From Deltaproteobacteria bacterium (GTDB lineage: Bacteria > JAMCPX01): DNA of 64,000 nt. Where the stretch lies: contig JAMCPX010000056.1 in NCBI GenBank assembly GCA_023382265.1, positions 1-64,000 of the forward strand, in the 5' to 3' direction. This document shows, in pieces, positions 51,636-60,271 of the stretch (position 1 is its first letter; each line of letters starts with the position of its first letter). The notes below the pieces were generated by a model. That model was given only the letters and a program-made list of their open reading frames with translations, ran no database searches and had not been told where the DNA came from. A program made the position numbers and the translations under genes.

Positions 51636-52268
51636 ATGACGGCCGCTCCTAAAAAAGTTCAAAAGAAAAAGCTAGTAAAAAAGAAGATTTCTATTAAAAA
51701 AACTGCTCTATCAAAAAAACCTAAAAAGAGTGACAAATTGGTTTCAAAAGTTGCAAAAAGTAGTATCAGAAAAAAAATATTAAGTAGAAAAAAGAAAGAA
51801 AATATGAAGAAAACACATTTGAAAACGCATATTGAAGTAGTAAAAAAAGAATCGATTTATTATAATGAAATAAAGCAAATGCTCTTAAAGATGAAGGCTT
51901 CTATTATGGAAGCTCTTGAAAAGAAAAAGCTTTCTCCCGATGAAGAAAAGAATATGGAGATTGAGGAGCTTGATGCGATGGCGGAAGAAAGAAATAGGGA
52001 ATACGAATATCTTCTCACAAGCATGGATATCAAGAAACTTCGCGAGATTGATGAAGCCTTAACAAAGATTGATAACGGTACTTATGGTTTTTGCGAGGAT
52101 TGCGGGGAGCCGATTCCAATTGCAAGATTAAAGGCATTACCTTTTGCTAAATTGTGTATTGATTGCGCCTCAAATCTTGAACAGGAAGAGGCTATAAGAC
52201 AATCATTGCAAAGCGAGAAAGATATATTCTCAAATACAAGCAATGAAGAAGAAGGGGAAGCAGAGTAA
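51636..52268 (+). CDS. DksA/TraR-family zinc-finger regulator with basic N-terminus
   Basis: A 210-residue protein. The first 70 residues are Lys-rich (MTAAPKKVQKKKLVKKK...), followed by a coiled coil (about 85-155, with DEEKNMEIEELDAMAEERNR) and the DksA/TraR zinc finger C-x2-C-x17-C-x2-C (CEDCGEPIPIARL ... AKLCIDC). DksA-type proteins bind the RNA polymerase secondary channel and, with ppGpp, adjust rRNA and amino-acid promoters. The basic extension is unusual and may bind nucleic acid. ATG 51636 is chosen (AAAGGAGAG upstream) over an earlier in-frame start at 51591. It ends two bases from the convergent argC. Confidence 0.88.
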   Translation: MTAAPKKVQKKKLVKKKISIKKTALSKKPKKSDKLVSKVAKSSIRKKILSRKKKENMKKTHLKTHIEVVKKESIYYNEIKQMLLKMKASIMEALEKKKLSPDEEKNMEIEELDAMAEERNREYEYLLTSMDIKKLREIDEALTKIDNGTYGFCEDCGEPIPIARLKALPFAKLCIDCASNLEQEEAIRQSLQSEKDIFSNTSNEEEGEAE

Positions 52269-52270
52269 TC

Positions 52271-53278
52271 TTAAGGGAATAGGGGTGGTGTAAAAAGTCC
52301 CTCTTTTTCATCAAGTCCGAGTGCAAGATTCATATTTTGAATAGCCTGTCCTGAAGCACCTTTGACTAAATTGTCTATTGCAGAAAATAAAATGACGATC
52401 GAATCCTGCTCATCAAAGCGCACTGCTATGTCTATAAAATTAGAACCTTTAATCGCATTTGTGTCTGGAAGTTCTGGCGATTTTAAGATCCTCACGAAAG
52501 GTTCATCCTTAAAGGCACTTATGAGCAAATCTTCAAGCATCGCTTGCGTTATTTTTTTGTTGCTTTCTGCTGAAGCATAAATTGTTGTAAAAATGCCTCT
52601 ATTTGAGGGTACAAGATGTGGGACAAAAGTTACATTAACTCCACCACCTGTAATTACATTCAATGCCTGCAATATCTCCGGAACATGCCTATGGAATATG
52701 GGTTTGTAAGCCTTAAATCCTTCATGTACCTCTGAGAAATGCAATTCCTGGGATGGATTTCTTCCTGCTCCAGTTACACCAGATTTTGAGTCAATGATAA
52801 TACGTTCTTTTTTTATAATGTTTGCTTTTAGGAAAGGTGCTAATGGTATAATCGCCCCTGTGGGATAACAGCCCGGATTGGCAATTAACTTTGCAGATTT
52901 TATTTGAGCACGATTTAATTCCGGTAGACCATAAATTGCATCTAACAATGAATCATGTTGTTTGGTTTTAAGCCTGAAAGCATCGCTGAGATCTATTATA
53001 ATTGAGCCGGGATTTAAAAATTCTTTTAAGACAGATTTTGATTGCTCTGAAGGTAATGCGAGAAAAACAACATCAAATTTTTCTGTAATTATATCTTCTA
53101 TCTTTTTACAGGTTAATCTATAGTAACCTTTTAGAGGCGGAACAACCTTATCGAGCGTGTATCCTGAATTCTTATCTGCTGTAACCGCCTTAACGTCAAC
53201 CTTAGAATGAAAAGTCAACAGTCTTAATAGCTCTATACCGGAATAACCTGTAGCACCTAATACTGCTACACTATACAT
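52271..53278 (-). CDS. argC: N-acetyl-gamma-glutamyl-phosphate reductase
   Basis: NADPH-dependent reductase of arginine synthesis. NAD-binding VLGATGYSGIELLRLL (5-20), catalytic Cys in IANPGCYPTGAI, then KSGVTGAGR and the active-site His region FHRHVPEI. The length of 335 is normal. It starts three bases after the rpsI stop, so rplM-rpsI-argC is one operon. This arrangement is also found in deltaproteobacteria. Confidence 0.96.
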   Translation of the reverse strand: MYSVAVLGATGYSGIELLRLLTFHSKVDVKAVTADKNSGYTLDKVVPPLKGYYRLTCKKIEDIITEKFDVVFLALPSEQSKSVLKEFLNPGSIIIDLSDAFRLKTKQHDSLLDAIYGLPELNRAQIKSAKLIANPGCYPTGAIIPLAPFLKANIIKKERIIIDSKSGVTGAGRNPSQELHFSEVHEGFKAYKPIFHRHVPEILQALNVITGGGVNVTFVPHLVPSNRGIFTTIYASAESNKKITQAMLEDLLISAFKDEPFVRILKSPELPDTNAIKGSNFIDIAVRFDEQDSIVILFSAIDNLVKGASGQAIQNMNLALGLDEKEGLFTPPLFP

Positions 53279-53281
53279 GCA

Positions 53282-53674
53282 TTATCTCTTGGTAAACTGG
53301 AATCGCTTTCTTGCTGCCTTTCTGCCGTATTTTTTCCTTTCCTTCATTCTTGGATCCCTTGTTGTTAGTCCTTCTTTTTTAAGCCCTACACGTAGATCGC
53401 CATTAAAAGCTACAAGCGCCTTTGTAATGCCATGCGCCATTGCCTGAGCCTGTGCTGAAAAACCCCCGCCGTATATGTTTGCGACAACATCAAACTTTGC
53501 CTTAGTATCGGTTATATTTAAAGGCCTTAATATATCTTCTCTTACTGTTACTGCAGGGAAATAAGTTTCAAATGGTTTTTTGTTTACAATGATATCTCCC
53601 GAACCCGGCTTAAGCCATACCCTCGCAACTGCTGTTTTTCTTTTTCCTACACCGTGAAAAATAAGTTCACTCAT
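53282..53674 (-). CDS. rpsI: 30S ribosomal protein S9
   Basis: 130 residues with GVGKRKTAVARVWLKPGSGD, AQAMAHGITKALVAF and the conserved basic tail (TRDPRMKERKKYGRKAARKR). Its start overlaps the rplM stop (ATGA). Confidence 0.98.
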   Translation of the reverse strand: MSELIFHGVGKRKTAVARVWLKPGSGDIIVNKKPFETYFPAVTVREDILRPLNITDTKAKFDVVANIYGGGFSAQAQAMAHGITKALVAFNGDLRVGLKKEGLTTRDPRMKERKKYGRKAARKRFQFTKR

Positions 53675-54108
53675 TGTTTACCTCCATCGTCCTTTTTAAA
53701 TATCTGTGCACTATGAGGATGTTCAGGACCAGCGTAAACCTTTAACTTGGTTAATAACTTATTCGATAGTTTATTCTTTGGAAGCATGCCTTTTACTGCA
53801 TGTGTGATAACCTTTCCTGGATCCTTTTTCAGCACTTCCATAATGCTCATTGTTTTTAAACCACCGGGGTAATGTGTATGATGATGGTATTCCTTTTGTG
53901 TTAATTTGTCTCCTGTTAGTTTTATTTTTTCAGCATTTATTACAACTACAAAATCCCCCGTATCTTCATAAGGCGTATATACAGCCTTATCTTTTCCTCT
54001 AAGCATAAAAGCTATTTTTGTAGCTAACCTGCCGAGTACTGCCTCATTTGCATCTATTAGATGCCAATTCTTTTTTATGTCTGCCTTTTTTGCAATATAA
54101 GTTTTCAT
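53671..54108 (-). CDS. rplM: 50S ribosomal protein L13
   Basis: 145 residues from ATG 54108: MKTYIAKKADIKKNWHLIDA, LGRLATKIAFMLRGKDK, PGGLKTMSIMEVLKKDP and GMLPKNKLSN are L13 hallmarks. ATG 54108 is preferred to ATG 54120 because GGAGAAAGG lies directly before it. Overlaps rpsI by four bases. Confidence 0.97.
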   Translation of the reverse strand: MKTYIAKKADIKKNWHLIDANEAVLGRLATKIAFMLRGKDKAVYTPYEDTGDFVVVINAEKIKLTGDKLTQKEYHHHTHYPGGLKTMSIMEVLKKDPGKVITHAVKGMLPKNKLSNKLLTKLKVYAGPEHPHSAQIFKKDDGGKQ

Positions 54109-54154
54109 GCCTTTCTCCATTCTTCGTTAACCATATAATTATGATAAGCTTTCT

Positions 54155-54182
54155 TATATACAGTGTAAAAAATAAAAGTCAA
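54155..54182 (-). promoter_or_regulatory. Promoter of the rplM-rpsI-argC operon
   Basis: Minus strand: TTGACT (54182-54177), 16-base spacer, TATATA (54160-54155), about 47 bases before the L13 start. Confidence 0.7.
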
Positions 54183-54331
54183 GGAAGTGTACAGCCAAAT
54201 ATAATTACGTTATCTTATAGCTTAACCTTAGCAAAATATTATACTATCCTTGCAAATTATTTAAAAGGTGTATAGAACATACATTAATTGAGCTTACCTT
54301 GATGAAAAAAAGAAAACTCATAAATATCTGG

Positions 54332-54359
54332 TTGAATACTATCAAATATAACGCATAAT
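54332..54359 (+). promoter_or_regulatory. Candidate promoter of mqnE, near-leaderless
   Basis: TTGAAT (54332-54337), 16-base spacer, CATAAT (54354-54359), then only five bases to ATG 54365. No ribosome site precedes the start codon, so the mRNA may begin at the ATG. Confidence 0.45.
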
Positions 54360-54364
54360 AGACT

Positions 54365-55489
54365 ATGCTAATACAGAAAAAATTATTTTTAAATACGCCG
54401 GTATCGGATTCATCACTAACTGGTGTGGCTGAGAAGATAACTAACCATACAAGGCTTGATTCTTTTGATGCAAAGTTAATCTTAAATTCATCAGATATAC
54501 ATCTGATTGGTGCAATGGCTGAGTATAAAAAAAAGGTGAAAAGCGGTAACCTTATCTATTTTACAGTAAACAAACACATAAACTACACAAACGTCTGCAG
54601 GGTTCATTGTCAGGTATGTGCATTTAAAAGAGGAAAACATGCATCAGATGCATACGTTTTAGACATAGATCACATTATTAACAGCCTGAAACTGTATGGC
54701 GATAATCTTGATGAGGTCCATATTGTTGGCGGTCTTAATCCCGATTTGCCTTTTGATTATTACATATCAATGATAAAAATAATAAAAACAAATTTCCCCG
54801 GAATAACTGTTAAAGCATTTACTGCGACCGAGATTAACTTTTTTGCAAGTCTTTATAAAACAACAATCCATGATGTGTTATCCAAATTACTTGATGCAGG
54901 CCTGGATACAATGCCTGGCGGAGGAGCGGAGATGTTATCCGATCATATCAGAGCCATGTTATTTAAAGGGAAAGAACAAAAAGATGTATGGCTTGAAACC
55001 CATAGAACGGCACACTCACTCGGCATAAAAACTAACGCCACAATGCTTTACGGTCATATCGAAACGGATGACGATATTATCAATCACCTTGAAGAACTGA
55101 GAAAACTTCAGGATCAGACATACGGGTTTCTTACATTCGTTCCTTTAGTTTTTCATCCGGACAATACGCCTATGTACAGAAAGGTCCGGACTCCTTCTGC
55201 TATACGCAAACTTAAGATTATAGCATTGTCACGGCTTTATCTTGACAATTTTCCACACATAAAAGCTTACTGGGTTATGCTGTCGGAAGGTATTACACAA
55301 ATAGCGCTCCATTTTGGAGCCGATGATATAGATGGCACGATAGGTGAAGAAAAGGTAACACACGCAGCAGGTGCAAAAACACCTTACGGTCTTGCAAAAG
55401 ATAAAATGGTCAATATAATCAAGGATGCCGGTTACGTACCTGCTCAGAGAGACGGAATATATAAAATAATAAAATTGTACGATAAATAG
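54365..55489 (+). CDS. mqnE: Aminofutalosine synthase (radical SAM)
   Basis: Radical SAM enzyme of the futalosine route to menaquinone; joins enolpyruvyl-benzoate to SAM-derived adenosine. Iron-sulfur motif C78-x3-C82-x2-C85 (NVCRVHCQVCAF), HIVGGLNPDLPFDYYISMIK, FPGITVKAFTATEINFFA, DTMPGGGAEML and KAYWVMLSEGITQIALHFGA fit MqnE rather than MqnC. The length of 374 is typical. It precedes mqnA by seven bases. MqnB, C, D are not in the window. Confidence 0.94.
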   Translation: MLIQKKLFLNTPVSDSSLTGVAEKITNHTRLDSFDAKLILNSSDIHLIGAMAEYKKKVKSGNLIYFTVNKHINYTNVCRVHCQVCAFKRGKHASDAYVLDIDHIINSLKLYGDNLDEVHIVGGLNPDLPFDYYISMIKIIKTNFPGITVKAFTATEINFFASLYKTTIHDVLSKLLDAGLDTMPGGGAEMLSDHIRAMLFKGKEQKDVWLETHRTAHSLGIKTNATMLYGHIETDDDIINHLEELRKLQDQTYGFLTFVPLVFHPDNTPMYRKVRTPSAIRKLKIIALSRLYLDNFPHIKAYWVMLSEGITQIALHFGADDIDGTIGEEKVTHAAGAKTPYGLAKDKMVNIIKDAGYVPAQRDGIYKIIKLYDK

Positions 55490-55496
55490 TGAAGCT

Positions 55497-56279
55497 ATGA
55501 AAATCGCGCGTATGCCATATATTAATGTAGATCCTTTTTTTTATACGCTTGAATATGAAAAGGAAGAACCTCTGATAAACCTTGTTTCTGTATATCCAAG
55601 AAGGATGGGAGAACTTGCCCATAGGAAAGATGCACTTGATGCAGGGACTATCTCTGTCATGGATTTCTTAAAGCTTCAAGATACTTATGAACCTCTTGAT
55701 AAGTTATGCGTTGCAGTAAAATCAAAAGCAGGCAGTGTTACCCTGTTTTCAAAAGCACCTCTGGAAAAATTGAAATTGCGTAAGATCGGCATAACAAATC
55801 AAACATCGACATCTAAGGTATTGCTCAGGATTATACTGGAAAACAGGTACGGCATATCATCCATTGAATATATTGATAATCCCGAGCCCGACAATGTCGA
55901 TGCTTATCTTTTTATAGGAAATGCTGCGCTCACTTATACACATATCGGGTTAAAAGGGTTTAAATATATATATGACATTGGTGAGGAGTGGTATAAATGG
56001 ACAGGCTTACCTTTTGTTTTTGCTATATGGGCAGTAAATAAAAATATGAAAAAGCCGGATAGACAGCGTCTGATTGGCATATTGAGCGCGTCTCTTGACG
56101 TTTTCGGCAAGTATGAAAAATCAATGGCAAAGAAACGTGCAGCAGAATTATCCCTCAGTCCTTCTATTATAGAAGATTACTGGCATTTGTTTATTTACAG
56201 GCAAACAGAAACTGTAGATAAAAGTCTTGAGTTGTTTATATCTTATGTAAAACGAATAAAGGAGGTATGGCATGGATAA
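55497..56279 (+). CDS. mqnA: Chorismate dehydratase
   Basis: Converts chorismate to 3-enolpyruvyl-benzoate, entry to futalosine menaquinone synthesis. RMPYINVDPFFYTLE, DAGTISVMDFLKLQD, ITNQTSTSKVLLRIIL and IGEEWYKWTGLPFVFAIWAV match MqnA (periplasmic-binding-protein-like fold, cytoplasmic). 260 residues. Its final bases overlap the small acidic gene that follows. With mqnE this shows the organism makes menaquinone by the futalosine route. Confidence 0.93.
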   Translation: MKIARMPYINVDPFFYTLEYEKEEPLINLVSVYPRRMGELAHRKDALDAGTISVMDFLKLQDTYEPLDKLCVAVKSKAGSVTLFSKAPLEKLKLRKIGITNQTSTSKVLLRIILENRYGISSIEYIDNPEPDNVDAYLFIGNAALTYTHIGLKGFKYIYDIGEEWYKWTGLPFVFAIWAVNKNMKKPDRQRLIGILSASLDVFGKYEKSMAKKRAAELSLSPSIIEDYWHLFIYRQTETVDKSLELFISYVKRIKEVWHG

Positions 56280-56619
56280 TAAAAAAACCGAGGAGGATTT
56301 TAATAAGCCGGACTCTGATCTGTACGATGAAGAAAATGGAACCGATTTTGATCAGTACGAAGACAGTTTTGGGCTTAATGAAGATGAGATATCAAGGATA
56401 AGGTTTACCGTTCAGTGTATAAAAAATCCTTTTCCAGAAGATAGTGATGATTGGCTTATTGTACAGGCTTTACAAAAGGAAAAACCGGAGGGATATGAAG
56501 AGTTAAAATATGTCCTGATGTCTTTGTTTGATTTTGATAATTTTGATATGACGCCGGATGAGTATACAAAAGAGATATTATACTTTATGATAGAAAACCG
56601 GGTCATAAAGTTAGATTAA
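56272..56619 (+). CDS. Small acidic protein of unknown function
   Basis: A 115-residue protein, overlapping mqnA by eight bases and with GGAGG upstream inside it, so translation is likely. The first 40 residues are highly acidic and probably disordered (DLYDEENGTDFDQYEDSFGL); the rest (FTVQCIKNPFPEDSDDWLIV, YVLMSLFDFDNFDMTPDEYT) is predicted helical. I do not recognise a family. Possible roles are accessory to the menaquinone genes or regulatory, both guesses. Confidence 0.6.
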   Translation: MDNKKTEEDFNKPDSDLYDEENGTDFDQYEDSFGLNEDEISRIRFTVQCIKNPFPEDSDDWLIVQALQKEKPEGYEELKYVLMSLFDFDNFDMTPDEYTKEILYFMIENRVIKLD

Positions 56620-56673
56620 TTAAAAGCATAACACTATGCTGATAACTTTAAATCTTAATTGTGGAGGTAGATT

Positions 56674-57948
56674 ATGAAAAGGTATTCAATAAGAATATCT
56701 ATAGCTTTACTTACTATATTACTGATACCCGTGTCTGCGTTTTCCAATGGATACACTTCTCCATGGCTTGGCGGCGAGCTTTCAGGTCCCGGTGTGGCTA
56801 ATGGTGCAGGTGTATACTGGAATCCGGCAGCAATCGGTGCAATAAAGGGGAACAGCATATTTTTTACTTTAGAGCCTACCTATGAATATGTTAGCTATCA
56901 AAGATATGGTGTTAATCAAAACGGGTCTCCTTATAACAGGGTTAGTTTTAATGACTGGGCACCCTTACCAACATTCGCTGCAACATTTGAGTTACCGAAA
57001 AACTTTGGATTTGGTTTGGGCATTTATGCACCGTTCGCAAGAATCGCAAACTATCCTTCAAATGGTCCTGAACGTTTTAATGGTATTTCTGAAACACTCG
57101 CTATAGTGAATATTACACCGGCCTTGACGTACAAGATAACACCCGCATTAATAATCGGTGCCGGGATTAGTTACGTATATGGTTCGCTTGATGTGCATGA
57201 AAGTACAACCCTTGATACCGTAAATCCTTCCGATGAAAATCCTTTGTACGAAGCAAAGGTTCATTTAAAAAACAATACGGGTTCTACCTACGGTTGGAAT
57301 GCGGGGATATACTACCATCCAACGCATAATTTTACCGCGGGCTTATCGTATATGGCAAGAACATATTATACCTTAGAAGGTAATGCCGATATTACAATTT
57401 CACCTCAGATGGCAAGCCTAATCGGTTCTTCCCAATTTACGGCAAAATCACAATTGTCTTTCTCAATGCCTCAAATGGTAGCTCTTGGTATACATTTTGA
57501 GCCGACGCCTTCATGGATTGTTGATATAACAGAACAATGGATCAATTGGTCAATATATAAAACCATTCATATAAAACTTTATGATGCATCAAACGTTCTT
57601 GCAAACAGAGAAGAAAATATGCTGACGGGTTTTGAAGATACTCTAAGTTCAAAGATCTGGACGGGCTACAAAGGATTCAAAAAGTGGCTAATAGCAGCAG
57701 GTGCAACTTATGATCCCTCTGGTATCCCGCTTAATCACATATACGCCCTTAATCTTGAATTTAATAAAATCGAGTTATTTGCTGAGGCTAATTATGATAT
57801 AACAAAATCTTCAACTATCGGAATTGGCTTTGACCATAACATTACACAGGATGCGAATGTTACCGAAAGTGTTATTCAACCGTCATCAAATGGTTTGTAT
57901 AAGGCTGATATCGAGAAGATTACCTTGCTCTATAATTATAAGTTTTAA
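56674..57948 (+). CDS. FadL/OmpP1/TodX outer-membrane channel
   Basis: A 424-residue outer-membrane protein with signal peptide ending VSAFS-NG (about residue 24). N-terminal hatch pattern (GGELSGPGVANGAGVYWNPA with a conserved NPA), many amphipathic strands and a C-terminal Phe (YNYKF) are typical of FadL family channels, which import long-chain fatty acids or aromatic hydrocarbons. GGAGG precedes the ATG. The acyl-CoA dehydrogenases of the window could use its substrates. Selectivity is not determinable. Confidence 0.88.
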   Translation: MKRYSIRISIALLTILLIPVSAFSNGYTSPWLGGELSGPGVANGAGVYWNPAAIGAIKGNSIFFTLEPTYEYVSYQRYGVNQNGSPYNRVSFNDWAPLPTFAATFELPKNFGFGLGIYAPFARIANYPSNGPERFNGISETLAIVNITPALTYKITPALIIGAGISYVYGSLDVHESTTLDTVNPSDENPLYEAKVHLKNNTGSTYGWNAGIYYHPTHNFTAGLSYMARTYYTLEGNADITISPQMASLIGSSQFTAKSQLSFSMPQMVALGIHFEPTPSWIVDITEQWINWSIYKTIHIKLYDASNVLANREENMLTGFEDTLSSKIWTGYKGFKKWLIAAGATYDPSGIPLNHIYALNLEFNKIELFAEANYDITKSSTIGIGFDHNITQDANVTESVIQPSSNGLYKADIEKITLLYNYKF

Positions 57949-58018
57949 TAAAAAAGCTTATATATTAAATAGTTAAAATGTATTCTAATCTTGGATAACA
58001 ATTTATTTTAAAAAGTAC

Positions 58019-58050
58019 TTGAAATTATCAATAACAGTGTATAATATAAT
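58019..58050 (+). promoter_or_regulatory. Candidate promoter of rpoH
   Basis: TTGAAA (58019-58024), 15-base spacer, overlapping TATAAT boxes (58040-58045 and 58045-58050), just before AGGAGGG and the ATG. The short spacer makes this tentative. Confidence 0.5.
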
Positions 58051-58073
58051 ACGTTAAAAGAAAAGGAGGGAAT

Positions 58074-58892
58074 ATGCAGATAAAAGTTGTAAATGATAAC
58101 ATCTCAAAATATCTTGCGCAGATAGAGAAATACCCTCTTCTTACACCAGAGGAAGAGGAAAAGTTAGCTATAAAATACTATGAACATAAGGACATAGATG
58201 CGGCACATAAGCTTGTAACTGCAAATCTTAGGTTTGTTGTTAAAATAGCACTTGAATATAGGCACTATCACACAAAGCTCATGGATTTGATACAAGAGGG
58301 TAATCTTGGCATGATGATGGCAGTTAAGAAGTTCAACCCTTATAAAGGTTTCAGACTCATTTCATATGCGGTTTGGTGGATAAGGGCTTATATACAGAAT
58401 TTCATAATGAAAACATGGAGCCTTGTTAAGATCGGGACTACACAGCTTCAAAGAAAGCTTTTTTATTCTTTGAATAAGAAATCTGCTAATCAAAACAACG
58501 TTGAATTATCAATTGACGAGCTTGAGATTGAGAAAAAAGCAAAAGATTTTGAGAACAGGCTTAGGTTAAGCGATGTTTCTCTTGATACGACACTTGATGA
58601 AGAAAGCAGAGAGACACATCTTGATCAGCTAACAGACGAAACAGAAGACATAGAAGGAAATATAAGTAAGATAGAAGAAAGAAAAGTGCTGAAAAAGACG
58701 GTTAACCATGCACTTGAACTTTTACCAGACAGAGAGAAGTATATTATTAAGTACAGGGTTATGTCGGAAAATCCACTGTCACTTCAAGAAATAGGCGATA
58801 GATACAACATATCTAAGGAAAGGGTAAGACAGCTCGAACAAAAAGCGCTTACAAAGTTAAAACATTCTATAGTTCCGGCTATTGTAAATTAA
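58074..58892 (+). CDS. rpoH: RNA polymerase sigma-32 factor
   Basis: A 272-residue heat-shock sigma factor. Region 2 (AANLRFVVKIALEYRHY, LIQEGNLGMMMAVKKFNPYKGFRLISYAVWWIRAYIQ), the RpoH-specific QRKLFYSLNK box (about 126-135) and region 4.2 (LQEIGDRYNISKERVRQLEQ) are present. It would direct transcription of chaperone genes, perhaps including groES at the window start. It has its own ribosome site (AAGGAGGG) and terminator. No anti-sigma gene is adjacent. Confidence 0.95.
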   Translation: MQIKVVNDNISKYLAQIEKYPLLTPEEEEKLAIKYYEHKDIDAAHKLVTANLRFVVKIALEYRHYHTKLMDLIQEGNLGMMMAVKKFNPYKGFRLISYAVWWIRAYIQNFIMKTWSLVKIGTTQLQRKLFYSLNKKSANQNNVELSIDELEIEKKAKDFENRLRLSDVSLDTTLDEESRETHLDQLTDETEDIEGNISKIEERKVLKKTVNHALELLPDREKYIIKYRVMSENPLSLQEIGDRYNISKERVRQLEQKALTKLKHSIVPAIVN

Positions 58893-58900
58893 AAAAATTT

Positions 58901-58928
58901 AAAGGCAGGGATGTCTATTCCTGCCTTT
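58901..58928 (+). terminator. Terminator of rpoH
   Basis: AAAGGCAGG (58901-58909) pairs with CCTGCCTTT (58920-58928), followed by ATTATCGTTTT. Confidence 0.8.
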
Positions 58929-59081
58929 ATTATCGTTTTGTTTATAAAACATATTTGCCGGCATAACGCGGTTTGTTCAGTAAGTAATGACCCTGCAATT
59001 AACTCCAAAGATGTAATAGGGATGTTTGTTCCTTTAACGCCGCCGTCCGCCTCCTGTAGAAAACCGTTCGCACTATTTGCA

Positions 59082-59124
59082 AAAGGGCCATATACCCTTT
59101 ATTGCTTGCAATAAATATTTTTTT
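59082..59124 (+). terminator. Attenuator-like pair of hairpins ahead of the dehydratase operon
   Basis: AAAGGG (59082-59087) can pair with CCCTTT (59095-59100). The TTT of that arm also begins TTTATTG-CTTG-CAATAAA (59098-59115), which is followed by TATTTTTTTG. The two stems are mutually exclusive, which is the arrangement of a transcription attenuator. Confidence 0.55.
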
Positions 59125-59160
59125 GTTATTATTTTAAATAATATATGAAATGGTGGAAGT

Positions 59161-60270
59161 ATGTTTGAAAAATTTAAAGGGATAAATTCGGATAGCATTG
59201 GAACGGTAAAATACTGGAAGCAAAAAACTGGGAGAAAGGTCATAGGTGTTATGCCTGCATATTTCCCTAAGGTTGTTATCACGGCACTTGATGCTTATCC
59301 TGTTGCTTATATTGGAGAGAATATCCCTATTGTCCAGGCAGATACATATCTTCAGTCATTCTCCTGTACAACTACAAGAACGATACTTGAGCAGGCTTTA
59401 AAAGGGGATATGGACTATGTGGATGGATTTATATTCACAACCATGTGTGATAACCAGCAAAACCTTTCCGAGATTTTTAAAAAATTATTCAAGAATAAAA
59501 GGACAATAAACTTTATGATACCTTTTGCATCTTCAATCCCAGCGAGAAGCTCATTTACAAAAGCACAAATGGAAAAAACAATATCAGCTCTTGAGCAGAT
59601 CACCGGCAATATTTTTTCTTTAGAGAACTTTAATAAGGCAAAGGCCATTTATGAAAGGCTGGGTGTACTGATAAACGAGTTGTATGATCTGCGGCGCAGA
59701 AGTCCTGCGATTATATCCGCGTATGATTTTTATTCTATTATAAATGCGGGTTTATTCCTGCCGGTAGATGAATACATAAAGTTGTTGGAACCTGTTATCC
59801 ACGAGTTAAAGAATAAACCAGTTAACAGTGAAGACAATTATAGAGTTATCATATCTGGAATTACCGCGGAGCCGTTATCCCTTACGAAGATATTTGATGA
59901 AGTAGGGCTGGCTGTTGCCGATGATGATCTGACCAATGGATCAAGACTATATTCAAAGGGCGTACTTCAGGGAATAGATCAAGAAAGTCTTGATAGATAC
60001 TTGTTCGGCGGAGAGCCTTGCTCTACATTGTATGACCCTTCAAGGGATAGAAAGGAACACCTTCTTAAAAAAGCAAAAGCACACAAAGCAACCGTTGTTT
60101 TCTGGCAAATAAAGTTCTGCGAGCCGGAGGCATTTGATAGACCGGATATAATAGATCATTTGAAGCAGCATAATGTTAAAACCCATGTCTTCGAAGTCGA
60201 ATTACAGATGAACAGCTTTGAAAGTATAAAAACAAGACTTCAGGCATTTAAAGAGCTTATGGAGGTGTAG
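59161..60270 (+). CDS. 2-hydroxyacyl-CoA dehydratase / benzoyl-CoA reductase-type subunit (HgdB/BcrC-like)
   Basis: A 369-residue subunit of the HgdAB/BcrBC family carrying an iron-sulfur cluster. Family landmarks: Cys in SCTTTRTILEQALKGDMDYV, DGFIFTTMCDNQQNLSEIF, SGITAEPLSLTKIFDEVG, GGEPCSTLYDPSR and QIKFCEPEAFDRPDI followed by HVFEVELQ. Electrons arrive one at a time from the ATP-driven activator encoded downstream. It precedes the next subunit gene by one base. Substrate could be a 2-hydroxyacyl-CoA or an aromatic acyl-CoA; with only one activator, dehydratase is the likelier class. Confidence 0.85.
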   Translation: MFEKFKGINSDSIGTVKYWKQKTGRKVIGVMPAYFPKVVITALDAYPVAYIGENIPIVQADTYLQSFSCTTTRTILEQALKGDMDYVDGFIFTTMCDNQQNLSEIFKKLFKNKRTINFMIPFASSIPARSSFTKAQMEKTISALEQITGNIFSLENFNKAKAIYERLGVLINELYDLRRRSPAIISAYDFYSIINAGLFLPVDEYIKLLEPVIHELKNKPVNSEDNYRVIISGITAEPLSLTKIFDEVGLAVADDDLTNGSRLYSKGVLQGIDQESLDRYLFGGEPCSTLYDPSRDRKEHLLKKAKAHKATVVFWQIKFCEPEAFDRPDIIDHLKQHNVKTHVFEVELQMNSFESIKTRLQAFKELMEV

Positions 60271-60271
60271 A

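Noticed and set aside
58911-59114. A 67-codon plus-strand frame after rpoH, and an open minus-strand frame opposite it
   Set aside because: The plus-strand start lies inside the rpoH terminator and there is no ribosome site; the minus frame has no good start codon. A relic of a lost gene cannot be excluded.
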